Source: Clostridiales bacterium (lineage in GTDB: Bacteria; Bacillota; Clostridia; Saccharofermentanales; Saccharofermentanaceae). Taken from it: 64,000 nucleotides of DNA. Both the position numbers and the translations under genes were made by a program. The stretch spans positions 62,001 to 126,000 of the forward strand of contig JAFWMQ010000014.1 in the NCBI GenBank assembly GCA_017510605.1, read 5' to 3'. This document shows positions 35,570 through 44,046 of the stretch, piece by piece. The notes below the pieces were generated by a model, which saw only the letters and a program-made list of their open reading frames with translations, was not told the DNA's origin and did not search any database. Positions within the stretch are counted from its first letter, which is position 1. Each line of letters starts with the position of its first letter.

Positions 35570-37288
35570 TTATACCTTAACCATATAAAGCGCGTGGAAA
35601 TATTTCTTCATTGCCATCAGCTCATCGAAAGTTCCCTGCTCTTCTATCCTTCCGTCCCTCATGACGAGGATCTTATCGTATCTGCGCATTAACCTCTCTT
35701 CAAGCGAATGAGTGACAACGATCCTCGTTATGCCTGTAAGATCCAGAATATCCGATGAAACTTTATATGCAGTCTGTGAATCAAGCGCGGCTGTGATCTC
35801 ATCGGCAACAAGGACAGAAGATTTTTTAAGAAGACTTCTTGCAATGGATATTCTCTGCTTCTCTCCTCCTGATAATGCATTTCCGCTTTCACCGCAAAGA
35901 TAATTACTTCCGCGTTCTTCAATCAGTTCGTTAAGATTGGATCTCCTGATGGCATCTTTTATCTCATCCTCAGGGAAATCACGGAACATCGTGATGTTGT
36001 CCCTGATCGAAGAATTAAATACAAACACATTCTGATCGATCGACGACACCTGATCGAAAAATGAATCCGAAGACGAGTCCTTAAGATCCGTGTCATCCCA
36101 TCTGATCTTGCCGCTATATCCGGCGCCGCAAGCACCGGACATAATGAGATTTAAAAGAGTCGATTTACCGCTTCCTGAAGCGCCTACGATCGCATAAGAT
36201 TTGCCTGCTTCAAAATCGAATGACACATCGTGAAGGACTTCTTTTCCTTCTTCATATGAGAAAGATACATCTTTAACCGATATTCCTTTTTCAAGAGCAG
36301 AAAGCTCTGAGCTTCCGCCTGTGCAAACGCTCTCGCCAAGAGATTTTGCGATTTTTTCTATCAGCGCTCTTGATGCTTTCCTGGCTGCTAAAAGGCCCGG
36401 AAGTTCCGCTACGGGAGCAACAACAAAGTTCATCAGATTTACAAAGATCATGACCGTGCCTGCTGTAATTCCCTTACTCGTGAGAGCCATATATGCTCCT
36501 GCGAAAAATACTGTGACCTGTGCAACTACGCCGGCAAACTGGCCCAGCGTGCTGATCAGGATCTGAAGACTCGTTCTGGAAAATTTAGAGTTTTCAAGTT
36601 TTGTATTCTCTGATGAGAAAAGACCCGTAACAGGTTTCTCTGCACGGAATGCTTTCACTACTGAAAAACCGTTAAGACAGTCAGTTATTGTTGCCGTAAA
36701 ACTCTTATTCATATCAGAAACATTAACTTCAGCTTTGCTCAGTTTCTTACCTGATGCAAGTGATACAACAAGCGGCAGCAAAGTCACGGCGATCGCAATC
36801 AGTGTCAGCAAAGGCGAGTAGTAGATCATCATGCCAAGCGATGTAAAAAACAACGTAAGCCTGTATATAAACCAGAACTCTTTATCCAGATAATTTGACT
36901 CGATCGAGATGCTGTCATTGGTCAGTGCTGACAGATAAGTCGACTTGCTCTCAGAACGGAAAGACATGATGTTTTTCTTCGTGAGTTCGGCAAACAGAGT
37001 CTCCTTATAATTCCGCATTGCTTTCCTGATATATCTCGGTTTTGCATAGTAAGTCAGATATGAAGAAAACAGGAAAAACACAGCAATCAAAATGCATATT
37101 ATCAGGAGCTCACTAATGCTCCATCTGCCGTTCCCGGAGGCCGTATCTATCAGTTCTCCCATAAACCAGGAGATAGCGATTCCCATCAGTCCCGACAGGA
37201 GTGCACCGATAACTGAAAGGATAAAAAAGACATGGTTGTCCCTATGGAACTGAGATTTCAGTTCCACATATAAGTATTTGTTTTTCAT
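35570..37288 (-). CDS. ABC transporter, fused permease and ATPase (exporter type)
   Basis: A 572-residue half-transporter: six membrane segments in residues 1-310, ATPase domain from about 335 with Walker A GASGSGKST, signature ALSGGEKQR and Walker B VLVADEITAALD (Glu present), H-loop VTHS. It probably works as a homodimer exporting a drug, lipid or peptide. There is no C39 peptidase domain, so it is not a leader-cleaving bacteriocin exporter. It follows its likely XRE regulator by 8 bp. Confidence 0.92.
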   Translation of the reverse strand: MKNKYLYVELKSQFHRDNHVFFILSVIGALLSGLMGIAISWFMGELIDTASGNGRWSISELLIICILIAVFFLFSSYLTYYAKPRYIRKAMRNYKETLFAELTKKNIMSFRSESKSTYLSALTNDSISIESNYLDKEFWFIYRLTLFFTSLGMMIYYSPLLTLIAIAVTLLPLVVSLASGKKLSKAEVNVSDMNKSFTATITDCLNGFSVVKAFRAEKPVTGLFSSENTKLENSKFSRTSLQILISTLGQFAGVVAQVTVFFAGAYMALTSKGITAGTVMIFVNLMNFVVAPVAELPGLLAARKASRALIEKIAKSLGESVCTGGSSELSALEKGISVKDVSFSYEEGKEVLHDVSFDFEAGKSYAIVGASGSGKSTLLNLIMSGACGAGYSGKIRWDDTDLKDSSSDSFFDQVSSIDQNVFVFNSSIRDNITMFRDFPEDEIKDAIRRSNLNELIEERGSNYLCGESGNALSGGEKQRISIARSLLKKSSVLVADEITAALDSQTAYKVSSDILDLTGITRIVVTHSLEERLMRRYDKILVMRDGRIEEQGTFDELMAMKKYFHALYMVKV

Positions 37289-37296
37289 GTGAATAC

Positions 37297-38364
37297 CTAC
37301 CTGTTGATCTTATTCCACAACGCGTTGAATTTCTTGTCATTGATCAGACCGAGTATATAATCGATCGATTCTTTTGCAGTCTCACCTAGCAGGCTGAATG
37401 TACTAACAGCGTTGTGGCTTTCAAACAGCTTGATGATGTCTGTCGTTTTCTCTTCTGAAGTGTCGAAAACGTCTGCCAGATCTCTTGCTTCTATAAGAAG
37501 TTCTTCCGCTTTTTCTTTATCACCGCTCTTGAAATACGCATAACTTTCCGAGGTTAAATACGAACACTTCGTCTTATCAAAGAAACACATCTCGTCCGTT
37601 TTTCTGATAGTTTCAGTAAACTCGATGCACCATCTTGAGAGCATCTTAATCCTGTTTAGATCGCCTTTGTTTTTATAGTAGAAGAGCAGTCCCGAAGTAG
37701 TGTTGATCATCTCGAAAGTGAGTTCGGTAAAACTTAAGATCAGCTTTCTGTAGCAATCATCTCCGCTATCGCCGCTCAAAGATGTAAGCAATCCGATCTT
37801 CGAATTGAAGACACCGGCTTCATTGTTTTTGAGCATCATGGAAATAGCTCTGTCACTATCACCTGTCAGGAAATACAGAAGCGCAATGCTGCCTATCAGC
37901 GAGAGCCTTCCAAAACGCGGATTGATATCATATGGAACGATCACCAATGCTTTTTCGAAAAGCGATATCGCTCTCTTCATCATATCGTTATTCTTCTCTT
38001 CCATACCGAATGCGGAGAACACATTTCCGGCAGCAACGATCACACCGAAATCATTAGGATATTTAACAAGTGCTTTCTCTGCTTCTTCGAATACCGAACG
38101 GTCTTTTTTACCCAACAGATCATAGATATGATCTGTGATCGTTCCCTTTCTCTTATCCGCCATCTCATAACCCAAAAGGTTATCAACAGATGTATCAAAA
38201 AGATCGGCAATCCTGACGAGCATACTGATCTCAGGAGACGTAAGGTTTGCCTCCCACTTATAAACTGCACCCACCGTAACTCCCAAAGCATTTGCCAATG
38301 CTTCCTGTGTAAGCGAACGTTCTTTTCTCATTCTCTTGATGTTTTCAGCCAGTTTGAGTTCCAT
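37297..38364 (-). CDS. XRE-family regulator with TPR-like region
   Basis: 355 residues. The N-terminal HTH (about 5-60: IKRMRKERSLTQEALANALGVTVGAVYKWE) is a Cro/C1-type DNA-binding domain. The remainder is alpha-helical with TPR-like repeats (KALVKYPNDFGVIVAAGNVF, LFEKALVIVPYDINPRFGRL), as in regulators that bind peptide or protein signals. AAGGAGAG precedes the start. Its position directly before the ABC exporter suggests local control of that gene. Confidence 0.88.
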   Translation of the reverse strand: MELKLAENIKRMRKERSLTQEALANALGVTVGAVYKWEANLTSPEISMLVRIADLFDTSVDNLLGYEMADKRKGTITDHIYDLLGKKDRSVFEEAEKALVKYPNDFGVIVAAGNVFSAFGMEEKNNDMMKRAISLFEKALVIVPYDINPRFGRLSLIGSIALLYFLTGDSDRAISMMLKNNEAGVFNSKIGLLTSLSGDSGDDCYRKLILSFTELTFEMINTTSGLLFYYKNKGDLNRIKMLSRWCIEFTETIRKTDEMCFFDKTKCSYLTSESYAYFKSGDKEKAEELLIEARDLADVFDTSEEKTTDIIKLFESHNAVSTFSLLGETAKESIDYILGLINDKKFNALWNKINR

Positions 38365-38558
38365 GTCCGTCTCTCCTTTGAAACTTCATTTGCTCTAATG
38401 ATAGCGGAAATCAACTCCGGTTTGAACTGACTACCAATACTATTTAGATATTTATTTTTATACCAACAGGGAGGGTAATTTCACAAAAAGTAGACAGCAA
38501 TCTATTTTATTCTCTATAATTTCAGACAAAGAAAACATATTAATCAGGAGGCAGAGCC

Positions 38559-38651
38559 ATGAAAGGAATGAAGAGAATCACGACACTCTTATTAGCAGGT
38601 TCCATGGCTCTTACTTCCAGCGCATGTGTACGAAATGACCGCATGAAGTGA
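38559..38651 (+). pseudogene. Truncated lipoprotein gene (signal peptide only)
   Basis: AGGAGG precedes an ATG that opens a 30-residue product: a perfect lipoprotein signal (ITTLLLAGSMALTSSAC) followed by only nine residues and a stop. The stop lies in an IS3-like terminus, so the gene was probably cut by an insertion that has since been lost. Confidence 0.6.
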
Positions 38652-38670
38652 ACCCCGGAAGTTGGACGGA
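38649..38670. mobile_element. IS3-family-like terminal remnant
   Basis: The sequence TGAACCCCGGAAGTTGGAC resembles the terminal inverted repeat of IS3/IS150-group elements, which typically contain GTTGGAC. No transposase is present and no second end is seen, so this is a remnant at best. Confidence 0.35.
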
Positions 38671-38694
38671 ATAAATAAGCAGAAGAATCTCAGA

Positions 38695-38710
38695 CGTTAA
38701 CCAAACGTTA
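38695..38710. repeat. Partial arm-type repeat (CGTTAACCAAACGTTA)
   Basis: This is one and a half units of the GTTAACCAAA repeat found at the ends of the type-2 elements. It lies between the IS-like remnant and the frameshifted gene, with no integrase or att core nearby. Confidence 0.6.
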
Positions 38711-38747
38711 GTTGGATAGAATACAGTCCAAGAAAGAGAGGAAAATA

Positions 38748-39114
38748 ATGATTCTGAAAAAAAATCGGATATTATAAAGAATTGTCTTATGGAGATTCAA
38801 CAGATCCGTCTATTATGGACAATATTTATACTCAAATTCCAAATAAAGACGAGATTTGTAATTACTTGCAAAATGGTATAATGCTTGCCGCATGCGCAGG
38901 TGTTACCAGAGACGTCATTTGCCCTGAGAAAGGAGTTATTGGCAGTCCTGATAGCCTTTCTGATGGGACATGGATTTGGCATGCGGATCTTTCCTACTAT
39001 ATTAAAGAATATGGTTTAAAGTTGAATGAAGAATTCATCGAACACATGAGACTCAATTCGTGGCAAGTCCCTAAAGATGTCAATTTTGATTTTGATAATA
39101 TCGAAATTATTTAA
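38748..39114 (+). pseudogene. Hypothetical acidic protein with a frameshift in an A8 run
   Basis: From ATG 38748 (AGAGGA upstream) the reading frame stops after nine codons, but removing one A from the run of eight at 38757-38764 joins it to a 110-residue frame starting KKIGYYKELSYGDSTDP. The long frame ends with DGTWIWHADLSYYIKEYGLKL and a WQVP-type tail seen in small accessory, possibly immunity-like, proteins. It is either a young pseudogene, a sequencing error or a slippage site. A start at TTG 38782 is also possible. Confidence 0.6.
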
Positions 39115-39140
39115 TTCATTTATATGCACACAAATCAATG

Positions 39141-39162
39141 AAAGGAGAGGAAACTCTCCTTT
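39141..39162 (+). terminator. Hairpin behind the frameshifted gene
   Basis: AAAGGAGAG, GAAA loop and CTCTCCTTT form a perfect 9-bp stem; the following T content is weak (CGTTATATT). Confidence 0.6.
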
Positions 39163-39316
39163 CGTTATATTCAATAAGAAATCAAAGCCAAATTCCTATG
39201 ACTTTAGTAAGTTAAATTCACGATTATCCCAACAATTATATTGTTCACTGAAATTTGTATCTATAATCCGGTCGCCTGTAACATTGCCATTCTCAACAGA
39301 ATGGATCTTAAACTGA

Positions 39317-41107
39317 TCAGATTTCAGATTGCGACTCGATCTCGTACTTTCCCTTGGCAATCCTGTCTTCAAAATCTGCCACAGGAAGAGGTCTGTCAAA
39401 GTAATAGCCCTGAGCGATATCACATCCGTTACTTCTCAGAGTGTTAACGTGTTCTATGGTCTCGACGCCTTCAGTAATGCATTCCATTCCCAGCTGATTT
39501 GTCATCGACACAACATGCCTGAACATTATGTTGCTCATATCGTTGTCTTTACCGTATCCGTCAGGCAGAAAACTCTTATCAATCTTTAATGTATCCCACG
39601 GAATATCCTTGATCAGATTAAGGGAGGAATAACCGATACCGAAATCATCTATCGATATCGAGAAGCCCATATTGCTGAGTTCAGTCGCCATCCGCTTTAA
39701 GTCACTGAATTCGACCTCGGATGTGGATTCGGTGAACTCGATCTCGATCAGTTCATGAGGCAGATCGTAACGGTCAACGATCTCAGCAATCGTCTCTGGG
39801 AGGTATGCGTTATAAATGTGCTTTCTTGAGAAATTAATAGATATCCTTATCAGTTTTCTGCCTTCGTCTGACCAGCGCTTCATGTCCCTGCATACGCATT
39901 CGAGCATATGGAAATCAAGCCTGCATATCTCACTTGTCTGCTCAAGAACAGATATAAACTCTGCAGGCGGTATGATCTTCCCTGCATGGAACCATCTGCA
40001 GAGAGCTTCGGCACCAACGAGGCTGCCGTTTACCACATTAACCTTAGGCTGATAGAACGGGATGAATTCGTTTCGTTCGAACGCTTCAGGGAAATACTGC
40101 TGGACACGCATGCTCTTTTCCTTTTTTTCAAGGAACTCCTCATCGTAGAAAACGATATTATCCATACCGCCGGTCTGCGCGATACGATAGGCATTGATAA
40201 TGCTGCCCATGATCTCATCTGCCCTGACTTCATGATCACTCGGAATACGGAAAAAGCCGGCACTGGTCGAAATATTAACAACCATGCCTTTGGGTGCTTT
40301 TGCTTCTGTCTCTGTAAGATAATCGATCACAGTCTTCGTCTTATCCACAGAACACATTCCCAAGAAATTGTCTCCGCCAAGCCGGGCAAGCATTCCGTCC
40401 TCGCCGATGATCTCTTTGAGTTTGTTGTAGTGATCTAACATGATGACATCACCGGCACTTCTCCCGAACTCGTTGTTGATCAGCGAGAAATGCCTCAGAT
40501 TATAACGGAATGCCAGCTTGTTCGCTGTCCGCTTATTTTTTACAACATCATCGAGATATTCTCTCCAATTACGGAGGTTAGGATACCCTGCTTCATCATA
40601 ATAAGCAAGTTCATAAACAATATCCCTCATCCTGTTGCGGCTCACAAAACTAAGGACCGTCCTCATTACAAGTTCGACCTTTGACCTCTCCTCTTCAGTC
40701 AATGGTTCTTCGTCAGGCGCCATATATGTGGTAATGGTTGCCCTGGACATTACGCTTGTAACAGTCCGCAAGGTAAGGATCTCGTTACCTTCTTTACCGG
40801 TATCGAAACAACTTAACGTCTCGCCTGCACCTTCCTGCTCTTCCTGTTGATTCTTGTATACTCTGGTAACCGCCTTAGAAAGCCTGAACATCGAACATAT
40901 CTCAATAAGAAGATTCTCTATATGTTCAATATCGATATTGTCTATATCCGTCATGGCAGATATCAGACGTTCAAACAACATTAAGAAATGGCATTCTTTA
41001 TCCGAAACAGCGGAATGGATACACGCATCAGAAAATTCAGGAACATACCTATTCGTCCCCGTTGTTCTAGGAGCCCGTTTTGTTTTATCCGTCTTTTTAT
41101 CAGTCAT
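39317..41107 (-). CDS. EAL-domain c-di-GMP phosphodiesterase with degenerate GGDEF domain
   Basis: About 596 residues. The middle (about 170-330) is a GGDEF-like domain whose signature is LGGDNF, so cyclase activity is doubtful. The C-terminal EAL domain (about 345-590) keeps the key residues: GAEALCRW, INFSRKHI, EFTEST, SIDDFGIGYSS, LKIDKSF and TEGVET. The N-terminal 160 residues are soluble and unrecognised. I start at ATG 41107, which has GAGG 7 nt upstream. It probably lowers c-di-GMP and may sense GTP through the degenerate domain, as in other GGDEF-EAL hybrids. Confidence 0.9.
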   Translation of the reverse strand: MTDKKTDKTKRAPRTTGTNRYVPEFSDACIHSAVSDKECHFLMLFERLISAMTDIDNIDIEHIENLLIEICSMFRLSKAVTRVYKNQQEEQEGAGETLSCFDTGKEGNEILTLRTVTSVMSRATITTYMAPDEEPLTEEERSKVELVMRTVLSFVSRNRMRDIVYELAYYDEAGYPNLRNWREYLDDVVKNKRTANKLAFRYNLRHFSLINNEFGRSAGDVIMLDHYNKLKEIIGEDGMLARLGGDNFLGMCSVDKTKTVIDYLTETEAKAPKGMVVNISTSAGFFRIPSDHEVRADEIMGSIINAYRIAQTGGMDNIVFYDEEFLEKKEKSMRVQQYFPEAFERNEFIPFYQPKVNVVNGSLVGAEALCRWFHAGKIIPPAEFISVLEQTSEICRLDFHMLECVCRDMKRWSDEGRKLIRISINFSRKHIYNAYLPETIAEIVDRYDLPHELIEIEFTESTSEVEFSDLKRMATELSNMGFSISIDDFGIGYSSLNLIKDIPWDTLKIDKSFLPDGYGKDNDMSNIMFRHVVSMTNQLGMECITEGVETIEHVNTLRSNGCDIAQGYYFDRPLPVADFEDRIAKGKYEIESQSEI

Positions 41108-41254
41108 AAAGACCTCAGCGTCTTCTCTCCGCTTCATTCATAAATTAATACTATCACAAAGAAACGTTGAAATGTTGTTTCTACAAAACCATGACCGATT
41201 ATTCTTATTTGCATATACCTACGGATAACGGGCGAAAACCATAACTGTTCACAG

Positions 41255-41286
41255 ATTTCAAAGTGACTAAATTGTCACTTTGAAAT
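41255..41286. repeat. Perfect 13-bp inverted repeat
   Basis: ATTTCAAAGTGAC and GTCACTTTGAAAT flank a 6-nt loop just upstream of the MBG fragment. There is no strong T-run, so it may be an insertion-sequence end, operator or weak terminator. Confidence 0.55.
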
Positions 41287-41293
41287 TCATTTT

Positions 41294-41383
41294 TTATGAG
41301 ACAGCGTTTGGTACTATTTCAACTGTCGCCGTAAATGTAGGATTGTCTTCTCCATAAGTCTTGCTCGCATCATTGGCAGTTAC
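41294..41383 (-). pseudogene. Fragment of an MBG adhesin repeat
   Basis: In the frame after the GGDEF stop the minus strand reads VTANDASKTYGEDNPTF and continues to a stop at 41294. This is the conserved core of MBG domains, which occur as long arrays in large surface proteins. No signal peptide, start or array is present, so it is a scrap of a former adhesin gene that now abuts the truncated GGDEF gene. Confidence 0.7.
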
Positions 41384-42078
41384 TGTTCGAGTTCAGCATC
41401 AAATCTTTTCTTGAATATATCATCAAAATTTTCCCCACGGCCTATGATTACGAATTCGTCTCCGCCAATTCTTCCGCATACATCCATAGAGCCGCATGAC
41501 AATTCAATAGTCTCTGACACGGCTTTGATCGTAAAGTCTCCCTCGGAGTGACCATAAGTGTCATTAATTATCTTGAGACCGTCAACATCGATGAAAATAA
41601 CAGAGAGTGCCGCCTGAGCCTGAATACATTCTTCAAATATATATCCGGCATTGATATTAAATCCGTTTCTGTTATAGATTCCACACAAAGGGTCAAGCAC
41701 ATTCAGTTTGGATATAGTTTCTATAGCGTTGCCTATACTCATTGTTATTGTAGGACAGTGATTGCTGTATATAGGAAAATCTGTGTTCGACATGATGTAA
41801 TATCCTAATATACGTGGGCCAAAATGAAGCGGAATATAGTAACTGACCTTGCCGCTGGAGAATTGCTGTTCAGGATGGAGTTGTTTGCTCGGGAAGGATT
41901 TTACAGCACATCTTTCGCCGTGATCCCAAATAAACGGAGCAGTCATTGCTTCAGGATAATTACCGCTGTCGTCATAGGAAAGTGTGTTATAGGTCTTCTC
42001 CCAGTCGCTTACAAGACACAGAGCAAACTCTCCGCAATCTACTGCTTCTTTAATCTCAAATATTAGTTTTCGATTCAT
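41380..42078 (-). CDS. GGDEF protein truncated at its C-terminus
   Basis: 232 residues: an N-terminal GAF-like part (FALCLVSDWEKTYNT, YYIPLHFGPRILGYYIMSN), then a GGDEF domain starting at LDPLCGIYNRNGF with intact GRIGGDEFVIIG. A full GGDEF domain continues some 60 residues past this motif; here only about 21 follow before the stop, right where adhesin-like sequence begins. It is therefore probably an inactive remnant, although the I-site and dimer parts cannot be judged. No ribosome-binding site is apparent. Confidence 0.8.
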   Translation of the reverse strand: MNRKLIFEIKEAVDCGEFALCLVSDWEKTYNTLSYDDSGNYPEAMTAPFIWDHGERCAVKSFPSKQLHPEQQFSSGKVSYYIPLHFGPRILGYYIMSNTDFPIYSNHCPTITMSIGNAIETISKLNVLDPLCGIYNRNGFNINAGYIFEECIQAQAALSVIFIDVDGLKIINDTYGHSEGDFTIKAVSETIELSCGSMDVCGRIGGDEFVIIGRGENFDDIFKKRFDAELEQ

Positions 42079-42145
42079 TTACAGTGCGTTAACCGATATA
42101 TCCTTATAATATACTTATACGAATATATGAAAGGAGCCTTTTACT

Positions 42146-42373
42146 ATGGAAGACGGGAAATCCTGTAAACTCTTAACTTTAGATGAAATAGAAAATGTTG
42201 CCGGAGGCATGGGGAAACTGGAGGAGTTGATTACGCGCATAAAAGCGGACGGACATGCTCAAGAACTGAGAGAATTGCTTCAAACGCAAGGAAAGCCAGC
42301 CGCAGCTATGAAATGCTGTGAATACTATCCGCAACTTTGTGGATTTGCTGGCGCTGCCGTAACTATGCTGTGA
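42146..42373 (+). CDS. Small peptide with double-glycine leader (bacteriocin/RiPP-like precursor)
   Basis: 75 residues, with AAGGAG 9 nt before the ATG. Residues 1-21 (ending KLLTLDEIENVAGG) match the leader of peptides cleaved after Gly-Gly. The remaining 54 residues start MGKLEELITRIKADG, then QGKPAAAMKCCEYYPQLCG and a small hydrophobic end, with three cysteines. No maturation enzyme or C39 peptidase transporter is encoded in the window, so processing would need genes elsewhere. The precursor nature is inferred from the leader alone. Confidence 0.6.
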   Translation: MEDGKSCKLLTLDEIENVAGGMGKLEELITRIKADGHAQELRELLQTQGKPAAAMKCCEYYPQLCGFAGAAVTML

Positions 42374-42486
42374 TAGCATAAGAGAGTATTCCTATTATAG
42401 GCTTTCCAGCCTTATCCCTATATATAAAACTGATAGCTTACGACAAATTTACGACAGTTATTTACATGAAAAGGAGCTCAACATAA

Positions 42487-42511
42487 AATCGGCTGGATTA
42501 TCCAGCCGATT
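42487..42511. terminator. Terminator between the leader-peptide gene and the GyrI-like gene
   Basis: AATCGGCTGGA and TCCAGCCGATT form a perfect 11-bp stem with a TTA loop; on the minus strand TTTTATG follows, so it best fits the end of the minus-strand GyrI-like gene. Confidence 0.8.
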
Positions 42512-42574
42512 ATTCATTATAACCGATTAATTCCTTATCAATCTTATTTACTATCAGGCCTATATTTGTTTTTC

Positions 42575-43042
42575 TCACTCCACAGGGAAATACAATTTAT
42601 TCTTCCCCGTTGTAGGATCTGTATAATCGCATGCCGCACCTGCAAGTTTCATTCCCGTCTCCGGAATAATGTGGTCAATCACATTTCGGAATGTTTCTTC
42701 ATAGCTATCCAGATCAACCTCTGTCACCAGATACTTTCTGCCAGGCACAACCCACTTGATCCAACCTTCGGGGGGATCCGCGTCATCCCTACATTCTGCT
42801 CCTGCAAGATAAAGTCCTCTTTTGAAATCATCCCAAGGCTTGAATGATCGTGAGAAGTCAGTCATTGCCCCCCATACACCAACGAGATTTCCTGATTCAT
42901 CTCTTTTCGCAAGATCGGAAATCTCATCAAAATTGGAATTAGCCTCTTGCCAAAGTCTCTGAACGAAACCGTCCCCATCCCGGGTGGATCCTTCTTTTCC
43001 AATTACAACGAATGAATCCTTATAAACTTTTTCAATCTTCAT
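42575..43042 (-). CDS. GyrI-like small-molecule-binding protein
   Basis: 155 residues forming a single GyrI-like (SOUL/effector-binding) domain: MKIEKVYKDSFVVIGKEGST, then GWIKWVVPGRKYLVTEVD and DHIIPETGMKLAGAACDY near the end. Such domains bind hydrophobic ligands or toxins. It follows the AraC-GyrI regulator by 28 bp on the same strand and is probably its regulated partner. Confidence 0.85.
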   Translation of the reverse strand: MKIEKVYKDSFVVIGKEGSTRDGDGFVQRLWQEANSNFDEISDLAKRDESGNLVGVWGAMTDFSRSFKPWDDFKRGLYLAGAECRDDADPPEGWIKWVVPGRKYLVTEVDLDSYEETFRNVIDHIIPETGMKLAGAACDYTDPTTGKNKLYFPVE

Positions 43043-43070
43043 ATACTCTCTGGCCTCCTGTTATTCAAAT

Positions 43071-43907
43071 TCAATTCAACTCTTTCTTCAGAGGTACCCA
43101 AATAGCTGTCTTAATCTCTCCGGAACCGTCTTCCGAGGGAAGATAGACTTCTATTTCACAATCTTCTGCAAGCTGATATCCACGGAGCGAAGGGAGCCAC
43201 TCTGACCATATCTTTGTATTCACAGCCTGCAACGTCTCCAGAGTGCATGGAAATTGCGCCCATAAGCTTCCGGGGATTACCCTCGTCTCGCACCCTTCCG
43301 GGTTTTCTTCCCACGGGAAGTAAAGATCCGCAATCCAATAATCGAAATTCTTTCCAATCATGTCGACACACACGCCGAAAGTTCCCATTACGGGGCGCTT
43401 CTCGCCCTGTTGCATCCATTCCTCCCAATACTTCGGAATCTCCTGATAACTTGTATCCGAATTGAATCGTCTTTTTACACCGACGATTGTAAACGGTGCC
43501 TTTTCTGTAATGCTGTACTCTAACATGTTTCCACCATCCATTGTTAATTTGATGCGCATAGGAGCCAAAGACCGAAGTCTTGTTCCCGGCTCACGCGCCT
43601 GAGACGGCGTGATGCCATGGAATCTTCCGAAGGCCTTTGCAAAGCTGTCCGGAGAATCATATCCATATGCCAAAGCCACTTCGATCACCTTCTCTTCTGT
43701 GCTAGTCAATCTCTGTGCAGCCAGTGTCATTCTTCGTGCACGAATATAATCGCCGACCGACATTCCACACACAGCACCAAATATCCGCTGATAATAGAAA
43801 GGTGATAACGCCGCCTTCCTTGCTATCTTCTCTATGTCCAATGCCTCCGACAGATTTTCTTCGATATAATCGATTGATTCCTGAAAGCCTTCAATCCAAC
43901 CTTGCAT
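43071..43907 (-). CDS. AraC-family regulator with GyrI-like effector domain
   Basis: About 278 residues. The N-terminal double HTH (DIEKIARKAALSPFYYQRIFGAV and EKVIEVALAYGYDSPDSFAKAF) binds DNA; the C-terminal half (from about residue 125) is a GyrI-like ligand domain (FTIVGVKRRF, VIPGSLWAQFPCTL). The order is that of Rob/SoxS-like multidrug sensors. I prefer ATG 43907, with AGGTG upstream, over GTG 43916. It likely controls the adjacent GyrI-like gene. Confidence 0.9.
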   Translation of the reverse strand: MQGWIEGFQESIDYIEENLSEALDIEKIARKAALSPFYYQRIFGAVCGMSVGDYIRARRMTLAAQRLTSTEEKVIEVALAYGYDSPDSFAKAFGRFHGITPSQAREPGTRLRSLAPMRIKLTMDGGNMLEYSITEKAPFTIVGVKRRFNSDTSYQEIPKYWEEWMQQGEKRPVMGTFGVCVDMIGKNFDYWIADLYFPWEENPEGCETRVIPGSLWAQFPCTLETLQAVNTKIWSEWLPSLRGYQLAEDCEIEVYLPSEDGSGEIKTAIWVPLKKELN

Positions 43908-44046
43908 CTTGATCACCTGCTCTCTGCATACTCATCATAACTCTAAATGAAATGTCCTACCCGACTTTCCGTGCACTCTTTTTCAGTTTGTCACCGGTTC
44001 GCGGAAAATCTATAGTCAGTTAAGTTGCGAGATTACCAGCATCAAA

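Noticed and set aside
35570..37288. Exporter for the double-glycine peptide
   Set aside because: The ABC protein has no C39 peptidase domain and is controlled by its own adjacent XRE gene, 5 kb from the peptide.
39196..39316. Minus-strand frame ending in NREFNLLKS
   Set aside because: It may be a scrap of a lost gene, but its start lies inside the EAL gene in another frame and no family or signal supports it.
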